A stretch of 64,000 bases of DNA from Aliidongia dinghuensis (lineage in GTDB: Bacteria > Pseudomonadota > Alphaproteobacteria > ATCC43930 > CGMCC-115725): the NCBI RefSeq assembly GCF_014643535.1, contig NZ_BMJQ01000001.1, forward strand, positions 496,001 to 560,000. Direction: 5' to 3'. Each line of letters starts with the position of its first letter. The stretch's first letter is position 1. Shown in pieces: positions 35,829-44,917 of the stretch. The position numbers and the translations under genes were made by a program. Below the pieces are notes generated by a model. The model worked only from the letters and a program-made list of their open reading frames with translations, was not told the DNA's origin and did no database searches.

Positions 35829-36632
35829 ATGACCGAACGCGACACGGTCGCTGCCGGCGGCGGGTATGGGGGCGACGGGTATCTGCTGTGCGGCCATGGC
35901 AGCCGCGACTTGGGCGCGGTCGCGGGCTTTGCCGCGATCGCCCGCGGCCTGGCGCCGCAGCTTGCCGGCCGGCCGTTCGCCCATGGCTTCATGGAGCTGG
36001 CCGAGCCCGATCTAGAGGCGGCGGTCGGCACGCTTGCCGCGGCCGGGGCGACGCGAATCCTGGCGATTCCCGGCTTCCTGTTCGCCGCGCGCCATGTGCG
36101 CGAGGACCTGCCGCGCCTGCTGGCCGCGGCGGCGGCGCGGCATGGTGTCGCCTGGCATCTGGGGCGCGAGCTTGGCGCCGACCCGCGATTGGTCGATGCC
36201 TTGGCCGAGCGCGCCCACATCGCTGCTGCCGGCGCCGTCGCGGCCGAGCCGGCGGCACGGGCCGGTACGGGCCTGGCGCTGGTCGGCGCCGGCAGCAGCG
36301 ACGCGGGCGCCAATGCCGCGCTGACGACGCTCGCGGAGGAGGTCCGCCATGCGCTGGGCTTCGGCGACGCCATCGCATGCTACGCCTCGGTCGCCTCTCC
36401 ACCGGTCGGGGCAGCGGTCGAGGCGCTCGCCGCCCGCGGCTTCGCGCGCGTCCTGCTGCTGCCCTGGTTCCTGACCGAGGGCAATCTGCTACGCCAGGCG
36501 CGGGCCGAAGCGCGCGCCGCTGCTGCGGGACGCGTCGAACTCGCCGAGGCCGAGGTGCTGGGTGCCCATCCGCTCGTGCTGGACACGCTCGCCGCCCGGG
36601 CGCACGCACTGGCAGAGACGCCTTCGCCCTAG
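35829..36632 (+). CDS. cbiX: CbiX-type sirohydrochlorin cobaltochelatase, two-domain form
   Basis: Protein of 267 residues with two CbiX-like halves. The N-terminal half keeps the metal-binding His in LLCGHGSRD, the Glu in GFMELAEPDLE and the second His in AARHVREDLPRL. The C-terminal half has LVGAGSSD, ASVASPPV and WFLTEGNLLRQ, so those His and Glu ligands are lost. It would insert cobalt into sirohydrochlorin or a related ring. ATG overlaps nothing; it faces cobD across 38 bases. Metal (Co, Ni or Fe) is not decided by sequence alone. Confidence 0.85.
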   Translation: MTERDTVAAGGGYGGDGYLLCGHGSRDLGAVAGFAAIARGLAPQLAGRPFAHGFMELAEPDLEAAVGTLAAAGATRILAIPGFLFAARHVREDLPRLLAAAAARHGVAWHLGRELGADPRLVDALAERAHIAAAGAVAAEPAARAGTGLALVGAGSSDAGANAALTTLAEEVRHALGFGDAIACYASVASPPVGAAVEALAARGFARVLLLPWFLTEGNLLRQARAEARAAAAGRVELAEAEVLGAHPLVLDTLAARAHALAETPSP

Positions 36633-36692
36633 CCGCCGTCATCGCCGCCCGGCCTTGCCTTCTACCCGCGCTTGCGCGTAAGCCTGCTGCCC

Positions 36693-38384
36693 GTGAGACT
36701 CCATGACACTTACGGGCTCGGCGCCCGGCTCGATCATTTGGCCGAAGGGCGCCGTCCCTGGCTTCTGCTGCTCCTTCTTTCGCTGGCGCTCTATCTGCCT
36801 GGCCTCGCGAACCTGCCGCCGGTCGACCGCGACGAGGCGCGCTACATCCAGGCGACGCGCCAGATGCTGGAGACCGGCGACTTCCTGCACATCCGCTTCC
36901 AGGACGAGGCGCGGAACAAGAAGCCGGCCGGCATCTACTGGCTGCAGTCCGCCGTGGTCGATGGTTTGAGCAGCGCCGGGTCGACGGCGGTCTGGCCCTA
37001 TCGGCTGGTCTCCGTGCTGGGGGCCACCGTCGCGGTGCTGCTGACCTTCCTGTTCGGCCAGCAGATCTTCGACCGGCGCACGGCGCTCGTGGCCTCGGGC
37101 TTGCTTGCCGGCTCACTCGATCTGGTGTTCGAGGCCCATGTCGCAACGACCGACGCCGCACTGCTCGCGACCGCGGTTGCGGCGCAAGGCGTGCTCGCCG
37201 CGGCCTATCTGGCACCGCGCCGGGGCGAGTCGGTCGGGGCGGGTCTCGCGGCCCTGTTCTGGATCGCCCAGGCGCTGGCGATCCTGATCAAAGGTCCGGT
37301 CGTGCCGGCGTTCTCGCTGCTCACCATCCTGGCCTTGGCGATCGTCGACCGGCGCGGCGGCTGGCTCAAGGCGCTGCGCCCGTTCTGGGGCGTGCCGCTC
37401 TTGCTGGTTCTGGTGCTGCCCTGGCTTGTTGCGATCGAGCTTGCGACCCAGGGCCAATTCCTGAACGAGGCGGTCGGCCACGATTTCCTCGGCAAGGTCG
37501 CGGGCGCGCAGGAGGCGCATGGCGCGCCACCCGGCTATTACCTGGCCTTGCTGCCGGCGACCTTCTGGCCCGGCACCCTGTTCCTGGGGTTCGGCGCCGT
37601 CTGGGCCTGGCGCAATCGCCGGCTGCCCGCAGCGCGATTCCTCATCGCCTGGGCGGTCCCGTCCTGGATCCTGCTCGAGGCGGTGCCGACCAAGCTGCCG
37701 CACTATGTCGTGCCGCTCTATCCGGCGCTGGGCCTGCTGACGGCGAAGGGCCTGATTGCCGCGGCGGAGGAGGGGATGGGCGTGTCGCGCCGCTGGGTGC
37801 AGTGGCTGCCGGCCGTCCTCTGGGCCGTCGTCGGTGTGGTGCTTGCGGCCGGGCTCGTCGTGCTCCCGCTCGTCCTTGACCGGCGGGCGTCGTTCGGCGG
37901 CGCCGTCGCGGCCGCCGCGGTGCTGGCGGCGCTCTGGCATTTCCTGTGGCACGAGCGGGCGCGGCCGAGCGTCGCCAATGCCGGCGTGGCCCTGGTCGCC
38001 GCCCTGCTGGTTGTGGCGCCCGGCTTCGCGCTCGTGCTGCCCCACGTCAACGCGATCTGGCTCAGCCGCTCGGCCGCAGCGCTTGTTGCCGCCGAGCGGC
38101 TACCCGACGAGCAGTTGGTCTCGACCGGCTATACGGAGCCGAGCCTCGTCTTCCTGCTTGGCACCGGCACGCGGTTGCTCGCCCCGGCCGAGGCGGCGGC
38201 GGCGCTCGTCGACGGCACGGCGAAGCTGGCGCTCGTCGCCGATCGGCAGGACCAGGACTTCACCGCCGCGGTCACGGCGGCCGGCAGGACGGACCGGCTT
38301 TATGGCGCGGTCCGCGGCTTCGACTACTCGAACGGCCGCTGGATCACGCTCCGGCTCTACCGGCTCGCGCCCGCGGGATCCTGA
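36693..38384 (+). CDS. Membrane glycosyltransferase, GT39/ArnT-like
   Basis: Polytopic membrane protein of 563 residues with about 11-12 hydrophobic helices in the first 430 residues. The periplasmic first loop has the family catalytic region PPVDRDEARYIQATRQML, then DEARNKKPAGIYWLQ. A soluble C-terminal part follows (VSTGYTEPSLVFLLG). It probably transfers a sugar from a polyprenyl phosphate donor to lipid A or protein. No ATG fits: GTG 36693 was chosen, and TTG 36672 is possible; neither has a clear ribosome site. Confidence 0.87.
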   Translation: MRLHDTYGLGARLDHLAEGRRPWLLLLLLSLALYLPGLANLPPVDRDEARYIQATRQMLETGDFLHIRFQDEARNKKPAGIYWLQSAVVDGLSSAGSTAVWPYRLVSVLGATVAVLLTFLFGQQIFDRRTALVASGLLAGSLDLVFEAHVATTDAALLATAVAAQGVLAAAYLAPRRGESVGAGLAALFWIAQALAILIKGPVVPAFSLLTILALAIVDRRGGWLKALRPFWGVPLLLVLVLPWLVAIELATQGQFLNEAVGHDFLGKVAGAQEAHGAPPGYYLALLPATFWPGTLFLGFGAVWAWRNRRLPAARFLIAWAVPSWILLEAVPTKLPHYVVPLYPALGLLTAKGLIAAAEEGMGVSRRWVQWLPAVLWAVVGVVLAAGLVVLPLVLDRRASFGGAVAAAAVLAALWHFLWHERARPSVANAGVALVAALLVVAPGFALVLPHVNAIWLSRSAAALVAAERLPDEQLVSTGYTEPSLVFLLGTGTRLLAPAEAAAALVDGTAKLALVADRQDQDFTAAVTAAGRTDRLYGAVRGFDYSNGRWITLRLYRLAPAGS

Positions 38385-38405
38385 GGCGGGTGGCCTGATC
38401 GGGCG

Positions 38406-38972
38406 CTATTGCGCGCCCGCCTGCTTCAAAGCCTGGACGACGAGCGTCTGGCGCGCGTCGGTTGCCATGTCGAGGGCGGAGCGGCCGGTATAGTCGCGTG
38501 TATCGATCTTGGCGTGATGGGCAAGCAGCACGCGCACGACGCCGAGATTGCCGTTCGTCGCCGCCATCATCAGCGGCGTGGTGCCGCGCTTGTCCGTCGC
38601 CTCGATGGCGGCCCCGCCGTCGAGCAGGGCGGCCACCGCCTCCGGATTGTCCTTCTGCACGGCCCAGTGCAGCGGCAGGCGATCGTCGCCGTCGCGGATC
38701 GTCGTGCGCGCGCCGCCCTGCAGCAGCAGCTTCACCATGGCACCATTGCCGGCGATCGCGGCGTAGGTGAGCGCCGTCTTGCCGTCATTGTCCTGGTGAT
38801 TGAGCTCCTCGCCGCGCACGACTTGCTGGCGCAGGGTCTCCATGTCGCCCGTCTGGGCTGCCTTGATCGTGTTGTAGTAGCCGCCGGTCAGATCGGCGCG
38901 GGCCGGCACGGCCGCAAGGCAGAGGAGGCCGGCCAGCAGCAGGGCAGAACGGGACGGGGAACGCAGCGACAT
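38406..38972 (-). CDS. Exported ankyrin-repeat protein
   Basis: Exported protein of 188 residues: a signal peptide (SALLLAGLLCLAAVPARA) followed by about four ankyrin repeats, such as NDGKTALTYAAIAGNGAMVK, DRLPLHWAVQKDNPEAVAAL, KRGTTPLMMAATNGNLGVVR and TGRSALDMATDARQTL. It is a periplasmic protein-protein interaction module; partner unknown. It lies between the GT39 gene and cobA, converging on the former. Confidence 0.9.
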   Translation of the reverse strand: MSLRSPSRSALLLAGLLCLAAVPARADLTGGYYNTIKAAQTGDMETLRQQVVRGEELNHQDNDGKTALTYAAIAGNGAMVKLLLQGGARTTIRDGDDRLPLHWAVQKDNPEAVAALLDGGAAIEATDKRGTTPLMMAATNGNLGVVRVLLAHHAKIDTRDYTGRSALDMATDARQTLVVQALKQAGAQ

Positions 38973-39154
38973 CAAGCGGAGACTCCGAGGACGGGGTGCA
39001 AGTGACCGAGCCGGAAAACTACGGTAGGGCCGGCCGCTTGGCCAGCGGTCGGCCGGTGAGATCTTGTGCCGCAGCTCCGCAGATTCCACCCCTTGCATTC
39101 CTGCGCAGGCTGGGGAAGCTGATTTTGCATCACGAAGCAGGATCGGATCGTTTC

Positions 39155-39946
39155 ATGGACCGCGTGCCTTTCACCTTTCCCGAGTTTGCGCCCGGTTCGG
39201 TCTGGCTGGTCGGCGCCGGGCCGGGCGATCCGGGGCTGCTGACGCTCATCGGGCGCCATGCGCTCGAGACGGCGGATGCGATCGTCTATGACGCGCTCAT
39301 CGACGAGCGCCTGCTCGATTTCACGCGCGCGGACGCGGTGCTCGAATATGCCGGCAAGCGCGGTGGCCGGCCGTCGCCGACCCAGCCCGACATCTCGAAG
39401 CGCTTGATCGAGCTGGCCCGCGCCGGCCATCGCGTCGTGCGGCTCAAGGGCGGCGACCCGTTCGTGTTCGGCCGCGGCGGCGAGGAGGCGCTGACGCTCG
39501 CCGCTGCGGGCGTGCCGTTCCGCATCGTGCCCGGGATCACGGCCGGGATCGGCGGGCTCGCCTATGCCGGCATCCCGGTGACCCATCGCGACACCAACCA
39601 GGTCTTGGCGCTCGTCACCGGCCATGACGCCCAGGGGCTGCTGCCCGAGGGCATCGATTGGGCGTCGCTGGCGCGCGCGGCGCCGGTGCTCGTCTTCTAC
39701 ATGGCGTTCCGCCAGCTGGATGCGATCGCGGCGCGCCTCGTGGCCGAAGGGCGGTCGCCGGACGAGCCGGTCGCGGTCGTGAGCAAGGCGGCGCGCGCCG
39801 ACCAGCAGGTGCTGACGGCGACGCTTGCGACCGTCGCGGCTGCCGTCGCCGCGTCTGCAATCGAGCCGCCGGCCATCGTTGTCGTCGGTCCGGTCGTCCA
39901 ATATCGCGACCAGCTCGACTGGCTCGGACATTGGGACCATCCCTGA
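39155..39946 (+). CDS. cobA: Uroporphyrinogen-III C-methyltransferase
   Basis: SAM-dependent methyltransferase of 263 residues that makes precorrin-2 (also the siroheme precursor). Motifs are VWLVGAGPGDPGLLTLIG, DAIVYDALIDERLL, GKRGGRPSPTQPDIS, RLKGGDPFVFGRGGEEA and GIPVTHRDTNQ. It is a SUMT of single-domain type without the CysG N-terminal part. ATG 39155 is set by family length; the ribosome site is poor. It is the only early-pathway cobalamin gene in the window besides cbiX. Confidence 0.93.
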   Translation: MDRVPFTFPEFAPGSVWLVGAGPGDPGLLTLIGRHALETADAIVYDALIDERLLDFTRADAVLEYAGKRGGRPSPTQPDISKRLIELARAGHRVVRLKGGDPFVFGRGGEEALTLAAAGVPFRIVPGITAGIGGLAYAGIPVTHRDTNQVLALVTGHDAQGLLPEGIDWASLARAAPVLVFYMAFRQLDAIAARLVAEGRSPDEPVAVVSKAARADQQVLTATLATVAAAVAASAIEPPAIVVVGPVVQYRDQLDWLGHWDHP

Positions 39947-39970
39947 GGCAGATTCCGGGAGAGAGAAGCC

Positions 39971-40891
39971 ATGGCGAAAGATAACGACAAGCAGCCCGTC
40001 GCAGAGGATGGCAACGGCAGGCTGAAGCTCGGCGGGGAGGTGCTGCGCAACGCGCGCGAGCGCACGATCATCGAGGACCGCTGGGAAGTCGTCGGCGACG
40101 CCAAGCCGCCGCGCGCGAAGAAGCGGAGCTACAAATACGTCGAGGAACTGGCGCGCATGCAGTTCGAGCTCATCAAGCTGCAGGAATGGGTCAAGATCCA
40201 GGGCCTCAGGGTCTGCGTGCTGTTCGAGGGGCGCGATGCGGCCGGCAAGGGCGGCGTCATCAAGCGCATCACCGAAAGCCTCAATCCCCGAACCTGCCGC
40301 GTCGTAGCGCTGGGCACGCCGACCGAGCGCGAGCGGACCCAGTGGTATTTCCAGCGCTACGTCGCCCAGCTGCCGGCGGCCGGCGAGATCGTGCTGTTCG
40401 ACCGCAGCTGGTACAACCGCGCCGGCGTCGAGCATGTCATGGGCTTCTGCTCGAACGAGGAATACGAGGAGTTCCTGCGCGCCTGCCCGCTGTTCGAGGA
40501 AATGCTCGTCCGTTCCGGCATCCATCTCGTCAAATACTGGTTCTCCGTCAGCGACGAGGAGCAGGAGGCCCGCTTCATCGAGCGCATGCGCAACCCGATC
40601 AAGCGCTGGAAGCTGTCGCCGATGGACATCGCCTCGCGCGCCCACTGGGTCGAATATTCCAGGGCCAAGGACCGCATGCTCGAGCATACCGACACGAAGC
40701 TCGTGCCGTGGCACATCGTCGATGCGGACAGCAAGAAGCGGGCGCGGCTCAACTGCATCGCCCATCTCCTGCGCCAGGTCCCGTACAAGGATCTGGAGCC
40801 GATCGAGGTCGACCTGCCGCCGCGCCAGCCGGACGGTGGCTACGTCCGGCCGAAGAAGTCGAGCCAGCACTGGGTGCCGGAGCTCTATTGA
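39971..40891 (+). CDS. ppk2: Polyphosphate kinase 2
   Basis: PPK2-type enzyme of 306 residues that transfers phosphate between polyphosphate and nucleoside diphosphates (class I) or a similar acceptor. The Walker A is EGRDAAGKGG (86-95), lid and Walker B segments are GTPTERERTQWYFQRYV and LFDRSWYNRAG, and MRNPIKRWKLSPMD follows. ATG 39971 follows GGGAGAG. It is 24 bases after cobA, perhaps in one message, without a clear functional tie. Confidence 0.93.
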   Translation: MAKDNDKQPVAEDGNGRLKLGGEVLRNARERTIIEDRWEVVGDAKPPRAKKRSYKYVEELARMQFELIKLQEWVKIQGLRVCVLFEGRDAAGKGGVIKRITESLNPRTCRVVALGTPTERERTQWYFQRYVAQLPAAGEIVLFDRSWYNRAGVEHVMGFCSNEEYEEFLRACPLFEEMLVRSGIHLVKYWFSVSDEEQEARFIERMRNPIKRWKLSPMDIASRAHWVEYSRAKDRMLEHTDTKLVPWHIVDADSKKRARLNCIAHLLRQVPYKDLEPIEVDLPPRQPDGGYVRPKKSSQHWVPELY

Positions 40892-40928
40892 TCCCGGCGT
40901 GCCGGCCATTCTCGACCGAGGCTATCGC

Positions 40929-41747
40929 GTGATCCGCTCTTTCTGGTCTATCGCCGTCGGCCTCTTGCTCCTGGTCGCCGGGCCGGCAAGCGCGGACGGC
41001 ATCGATTGCGCTAAGGCCAAGGCGCCGGCCGATCGGGCGGTGTGCGCCGATCCCGCCTTGACGGCGCTCGACGTCAAGATCGCCCGGCAATATGCCAAGG
41101 TTCGTGCGGCGCTCGCGGATGATGGGCTGCGCCATGACCTGGTTCAGGGGCAGCGCGCCTGGATCGCGGGGCGGGACGCCGCCTGTCCCGATGCCGAGCC
41201 CGAATGCCTGAAGGCGCACTATGCGGCGCGACTCGACGATCTGACGGCACTCGCGGCCGCGACCGACAACCGCACACGGGTCCTGAAGGGGCTCGACATC
41301 GTCGTGCTGCAGGGAGAATGGCGCGCCGACGGCTTCGTGACGCCGGACGGATCCGTCGAGCATTCAGAGGCGGAGCATCTGGAGAATGCGGCAATCGGCT
41401 GGGGCCTGCCGGCGCTTGGCCGGATCCTGACCGGCCATCCGGGCATGCTGTGCACCCAGAAGGACGCCGTGGCTAAGCCCTATTGCGCACCGTTCGGCCT
41501 GCAGAAGACGACGCTTGCGGATGCGGCCGGCGGCGACCGGATGGCGGCCGGGCTGAAGCTGCCGGCGACGGCGCCCGCCTTCGTGCTGGCCGGTGCCGTC
41601 AATCCGAGCGACCTCCTGATCCCGGCGGCGGACGGCAGCCTGCTGGCAGAGTTCAAGGTCTGCCGGGACGCGGGCCTCAGGGATTGCCATTTCGCCTATC
41701 AGGTCTGGAAACCCGCGAGCGAGGATGCCCGGCTGCTCGTGCGCTGA
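40929..41747 (+). CDS. Exported protein with LprI-like (DUF1311) domain
   Basis: Secreted protein of 272 residues. After a signal (WSIAVGLLLLVAGPASA) comes an LprI-like segment with paired Cys: CAKAKAPADRAVC, LDVKIARQYAKVRAAL, QRAWIAGRDAACPD. LprI proteins are proposed lysozyme inhibitors. The remaining 150 residues (LKGLDIVVLQGEWRADGF) are unassigned. GTG 40929 follows GAGG. The stretch 41748-42003 behind it has no gene. Confidence 0.8.
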   Translation: MIRSFWSIAVGLLLLVAGPASADGIDCAKAKAPADRAVCADPALTALDVKIARQYAKVRAALADDGLRHDLVQGQRAWIAGRDAACPDAEPECLKAHYAARLDDLTALAAATDNRTRVLKGLDIVVLQGEWRADGFVTPDGSVEHSEAEHLENAAIGWGLPALGRILTGHPGMLCTQKDAVAKPYCAPFGLQKTTLADAAGGDRMAAGLKLPATAPAFVLAGAVNPSDLLIPAADGSLLAEFKVCRDAGLRDCHFAYQVWKPASEDARLLVR

Positions 41748-42003
41748 GGTGTTACCCTCCCGCGCAGCGTGTTTCATCTGATGATATAAATACTCACAGT
41801 AATCATCGTGTCACAACCCGCTCGACCACTTGGTTTCTTGCGAGACCAACTATGCCGGCCCGGAGACGCCTAACGAATCCGAAAGATTTTGCCGATAAAT
41901 TGCCCCCACCTTCCTGCGGCAATTTTCCGTGATTTGAATCCGGGCGGCAGAACCCGCACTCGTGGGGGCAGGAACGCGGCGAGCATATTTCGGGAGCGGG
42001 TTC

Positions 42004-44013
42004 ATGCGGTTTTCCGACTGGCGCATTTCCCTCAAGGTTGGTGGGGGTTTCGGCGTCGTCATTCTGCTGCTGATCGCGGTCGTGCTGACGGCATGGCTGT
42101 CGTTCCGCGCGGCCGACGGCAATTTCGGGCGCTATGCGGCGCTGGCCGAGACCAACAACCGCCTGCAGTCGGTGCGCGACGGCGTCGCCGTCGCCCGGCT
42201 CGAGGTGGTGAAATATCTCGCCGGCGACGTGAAGACGCCCGACCAGGCCAACAAGGCGATCGACGAGGCGGCTCAGCGCGCCGCCGATGCTGGGGCGCAG
42301 ATCGACGACGCGGCCATCAAGAGCGGCCTCGGCGAGGTTGGCGACAAGATCGGCACGTTCAAGGGCAAGTTCGCCGAGCTCTCGAAGCTGTTGGCGCAGA
42401 AGCGCTCGCTCTTGCGCGACCAGTTCGATCCCTTAGACGAGACGATCGACCAGGCGTTCGGCGAGTTCGTCGAGACGCTCGCCAATGCCGGCAAGGTAGA
42501 CATCGCGCTCTATCTCAACAACGAGGTGGCGCGCCAGGCGTCGGCGGCGCGCACCAACGCGCTGCGCTATTTCCGCGACGATGATCCGGCGTTCAAGACC
42601 AAGGCCGAGGATGCGCTGACCAAGGTCAATGATGCGGTGGCGCAGTTGCGCGTGCGCGTGCCCGACGCTGAATACCGCAAGAACGTCATCACCGTGATCA
42701 AGAGCTCCGACCAGCTGGTCGGCACGTTCAAGGACGCGATCGCCGCCTATGAGCAGGCGCGCAAGATCGAGGCGTCCGACCTGGCCGACGCCGGCAACGA
42801 GATGCTGCGGTCGATCGCGAGCATGGTCGAGCGCACAGTCGAGGCGCAGCGCACCCTGGGGCTCGACGCGCGCGCCAGTGTCGGGAGCGCCGGCCGCTCC
42901 GTGCTGCTCATGTCGTTCGGCGCCGTGGCGCTGGCGGCGATCCTGGCATTTCTCATCAGCCGCGCGATCGCGGGCCCGGTCGTCCGCCTGACCCATGTCA
43001 TGCAGGCGCTCGCCGGCGGCGACCGCTCGGTCGCGGTGCCGGCCGTGGGCCGCGCCGACGAGGTCGGCCAGATGGCGCGGACCGTCGAGGTGTTCAAGCA
43101 GACGGCGATCGAAGCGGAGGAACTGGCAGAGGCGCAGGCGGCGTCCCAGGCGCGGCGCGACCGGCGCATGCAGTCGCTCGACCGGCTGACGAGCGCGTTC
43201 CAGACCGATGTCGGCGGCATCATCCATGATCTGGGTGCCGCCTCCGCCGGCCTGCGCGGCACGTCCTCAGCCGTGTCGGCCGCGGCCGAGGAGACGGGGC
43301 GCCAGGCCGAGGCGGTCGCGAGCGCCTCCGACGAGGCCTCGTCCAACGTCGATGCCGTCGCGGCGGCAACCGAGGAGTTGGCCGCTTCGATCTCGACGGT
43401 GGCCGAGCAGGTCGGCCGGTCCGCCGCGATCGCGCAGAAGGCGTCCGAGATGACCGGCCGGACCGACGACACGGTGCGCGAGCTCGCCGAGGCGGCCGAA
43501 CGGATCGAGGCGGTGGTGCTGCTGATCAACGACATCGCCAGCCAGACCAACCTTCTGGCCTTGAACGCGACGATCGAGGCGGCGCGCGCCGGCGAGGCGG
43601 GCAAGGGCTTCGCTGTCGTGGCGAGCGAAGTGAAGAGCCTCGCCAACCAGACCGCGAGCGCCACCGAGGACATCCGCAACCAGATCGCGGCCATGCAGTC
43701 CGTCACCGGCCGCACCGTGAGTGCCATCCGCGAGATCGGCGGCACAGTCGGCGAGATGACCTCGATCGCGAGCGAGGTCGCGTCCGCCATGACCGAGCAG
43801 CGCCAGGCGACGGCGGAAATTGCAAAGAACGTGAGCTTAGCTGCGGCCGGCACCAAGGAGGTCTCGCGCAACATCTCCGGCGTGTCGGAGGCGACGCTCT
43901 CGACCGCCGAGGCCGCGAACCACGTGCTGGCGGCGGCCGACGGGCTCGGGCATCAGGAAGGCGCACTCCGGGCGACCGTCGACCAGTTTCTGGAGCAGGT
44001 GCGCCAGGCGTGA
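42004..44013 (+). CDS. Methyl-accepting chemotaxis protein (long periplasmic helical sensor)
   Basis: Chemoreceptor of 669 residues. TM1 is at about 13-35, a periplasmic helical domain of some 260 residues (HBM-like length) follows, TM2 is near 303-322 ([18 protein letters not shown]), then HAMP ([20 protein letters not shown]) and the signalling coiled coil with the hairpin [23 protein letters not shown] 42004 follows GGGAG. It lacks a C-terminal CheR-tethering pentapeptide. Its ligand is unknown. A second receptor lies 2.3 kb downstream. Confidence 0.93.
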   Translation: MRFSDWRISLKVGGGFGVVILLLIAVVLTAWLSFRAADGNFGRYAALAETNNRLQSVRDGVAVARLEVVKYLAGDVKTPDQANKAIDEAAQRAADAGAQIDDAAIKSGLGEVGDKIGTFKGKFAELSKLLAQKRSLLRDQFDPLDETIDQAFGEFVETLANAGKVDIALYLNNEVARQASAARTNALRYFRDDDPAFKTKAEDALTKVNDAVAQLRVRVPDAEYRKNVITVIKSSDQLVGTFKDAIAAYEQARKIEASDLADAGNEMLRSIASMVERTVEAQRTLGLDARASVGSAGRSVLLMSFGAVALAAILAFLISRAIAGPVVRLTHVMQALAGGDRSVAVPAVGRADEVGQMARTVEVFKQTAIEAEELAEAQAASQARRDRRMQSLDRLTSAFQTDVGGIIHDLGAASAGLRGTSSAVSAAAEETGRQAEAVASASDEASSNVDAVAAATEELAASISTVAEQVGRSAAIAQKASEMTGRTDDTVRELAEAAERIEAVVLLINDIASQTNLLALNATIEAARAGEAGKGFAVVASEVKSLANQTASATEDIRNQIAAMQSVTGRTVSAIREIGGTVGEMTSIASEVASAMTEQRQATAEIAKNVSLAAAGTKEVSRNISGVSEATLSTAEAANHVLAAADGLGHQEGALRATVDQFLEQVRQA

Positions 44014-44015
44014 CG

Positions 44016-44834
44016 TCAGCCGCGTTTCACCCCGAAGCAATGCTCCGGCCCGGGAAAGCGCCGCGCGCGCACGTCCTCGGCATAGGCCGCGACGGCCTCG
44101 CCCACGGCGGGACCGAGCTCGGCGTAGCGCTTGACGAATTTCGGCGTGAAATCGCCGAACAGGCCCAGGAGATCGTCCGACACCAGCACCTGCCCGTCGC
44201 AGGCGGGCGAGGCGCCGATGCCGATGGTCGGCACGGCCAAGCTTTCGGTGATGGCGCGGGCGACCGGCTCGACCGTGCCTTCGATCACGAGCGCGAAGGC
44301 GCCGGCCGCGGCGATGGCGCGCGCATCGGCCGCGACCTTGGCCGCCTGGGCCTCGTCCTTGCCCTGGGCACGGAAGCCGCCGGCGGTATTGACCGACTGC
44401 GGCATCAGGCCGACATGGCCGCAGACCGGAATGCCGCGCTCGGCCAGGAACTTGACCGTCGGCGCCATCTCGATGCCGCCTTCGAGCTTGACGGCACCGC
44501 AGCCGGTCTCGGCCATGACGCGGGCGGCATTGACGAACGCCTGCTCCGGCGAGGCCTGGTAGCTCGCGAACGGCAGATCGACCACGACCAGCGCCTGGGC
44601 CGCGCCGCGCACCACGGCAGCGCCATGGGCGATCATCATGTCGAGCGTCACGGCGAGCGTGCTCGGCAGGCCGTAGAGCACCATGCCGAGCGAGTCGCCG
44701 ACCAGGAGCGCGTCGACATGCGGATCCAGGAGCTTCGCCATCGGCGTCGTATAGGCGGTCAGCCAGACGCTGGGTGCCGCCCCCTTGACGATATCGCGCA
44801 CGGTGCGGCGCGGTGTTGTGGTCTGGGCGCTCAT
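44016..44834 (-). CDS. panB: 3-methyl-2-oxobutanoate hydroxymethyltransferase
   Basis: Enzyme of 272 residues of pantothenate synthesis that transfers a hydroxymethyl group from methylene-THF to ketoisovalerate. Seen are [28 protein letters not shown] (metal Asp/His region), [28 protein letters not shown] and [21 protein letters not shown]. It is a TIM barrel of normal length. It converges with the chemoreceptor gene and is apart from panC. Confidence 0.95.
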   Translation of the reverse strand: MSAQTTTPRRTVRDIVKGAAPSVWLTAYTTPMAKLLDPHVDALLVGDSLGMVLYGLPSTLAVTLDMMIAHGAAVVRGAAQALVVVDLPFASYQASPEQAFVNAARVMAETGCGAVKLEGGIEMAPTVKFLAERGIPVCGHVGLMPQSVNTAGGFRAQGKDEAQAAKVAADARAIAAAGAFALVIEGTVEPVARAITESLAVPTIGIGASPACDGQVLVSDDLLGLFGDFTPKFVKRYAELGPAVGEAVAAYAEDVRARRFPGPEHCFGVKRG

Positions 44835-44917
44835 CGGGGCCTCGTCTCAAGCGGTCGGGACGTCGGCATTATCGGCCCTGCGGCGCGCCCGGCAAGTCAC
44901 CCGCTCGGGGGACAGAC

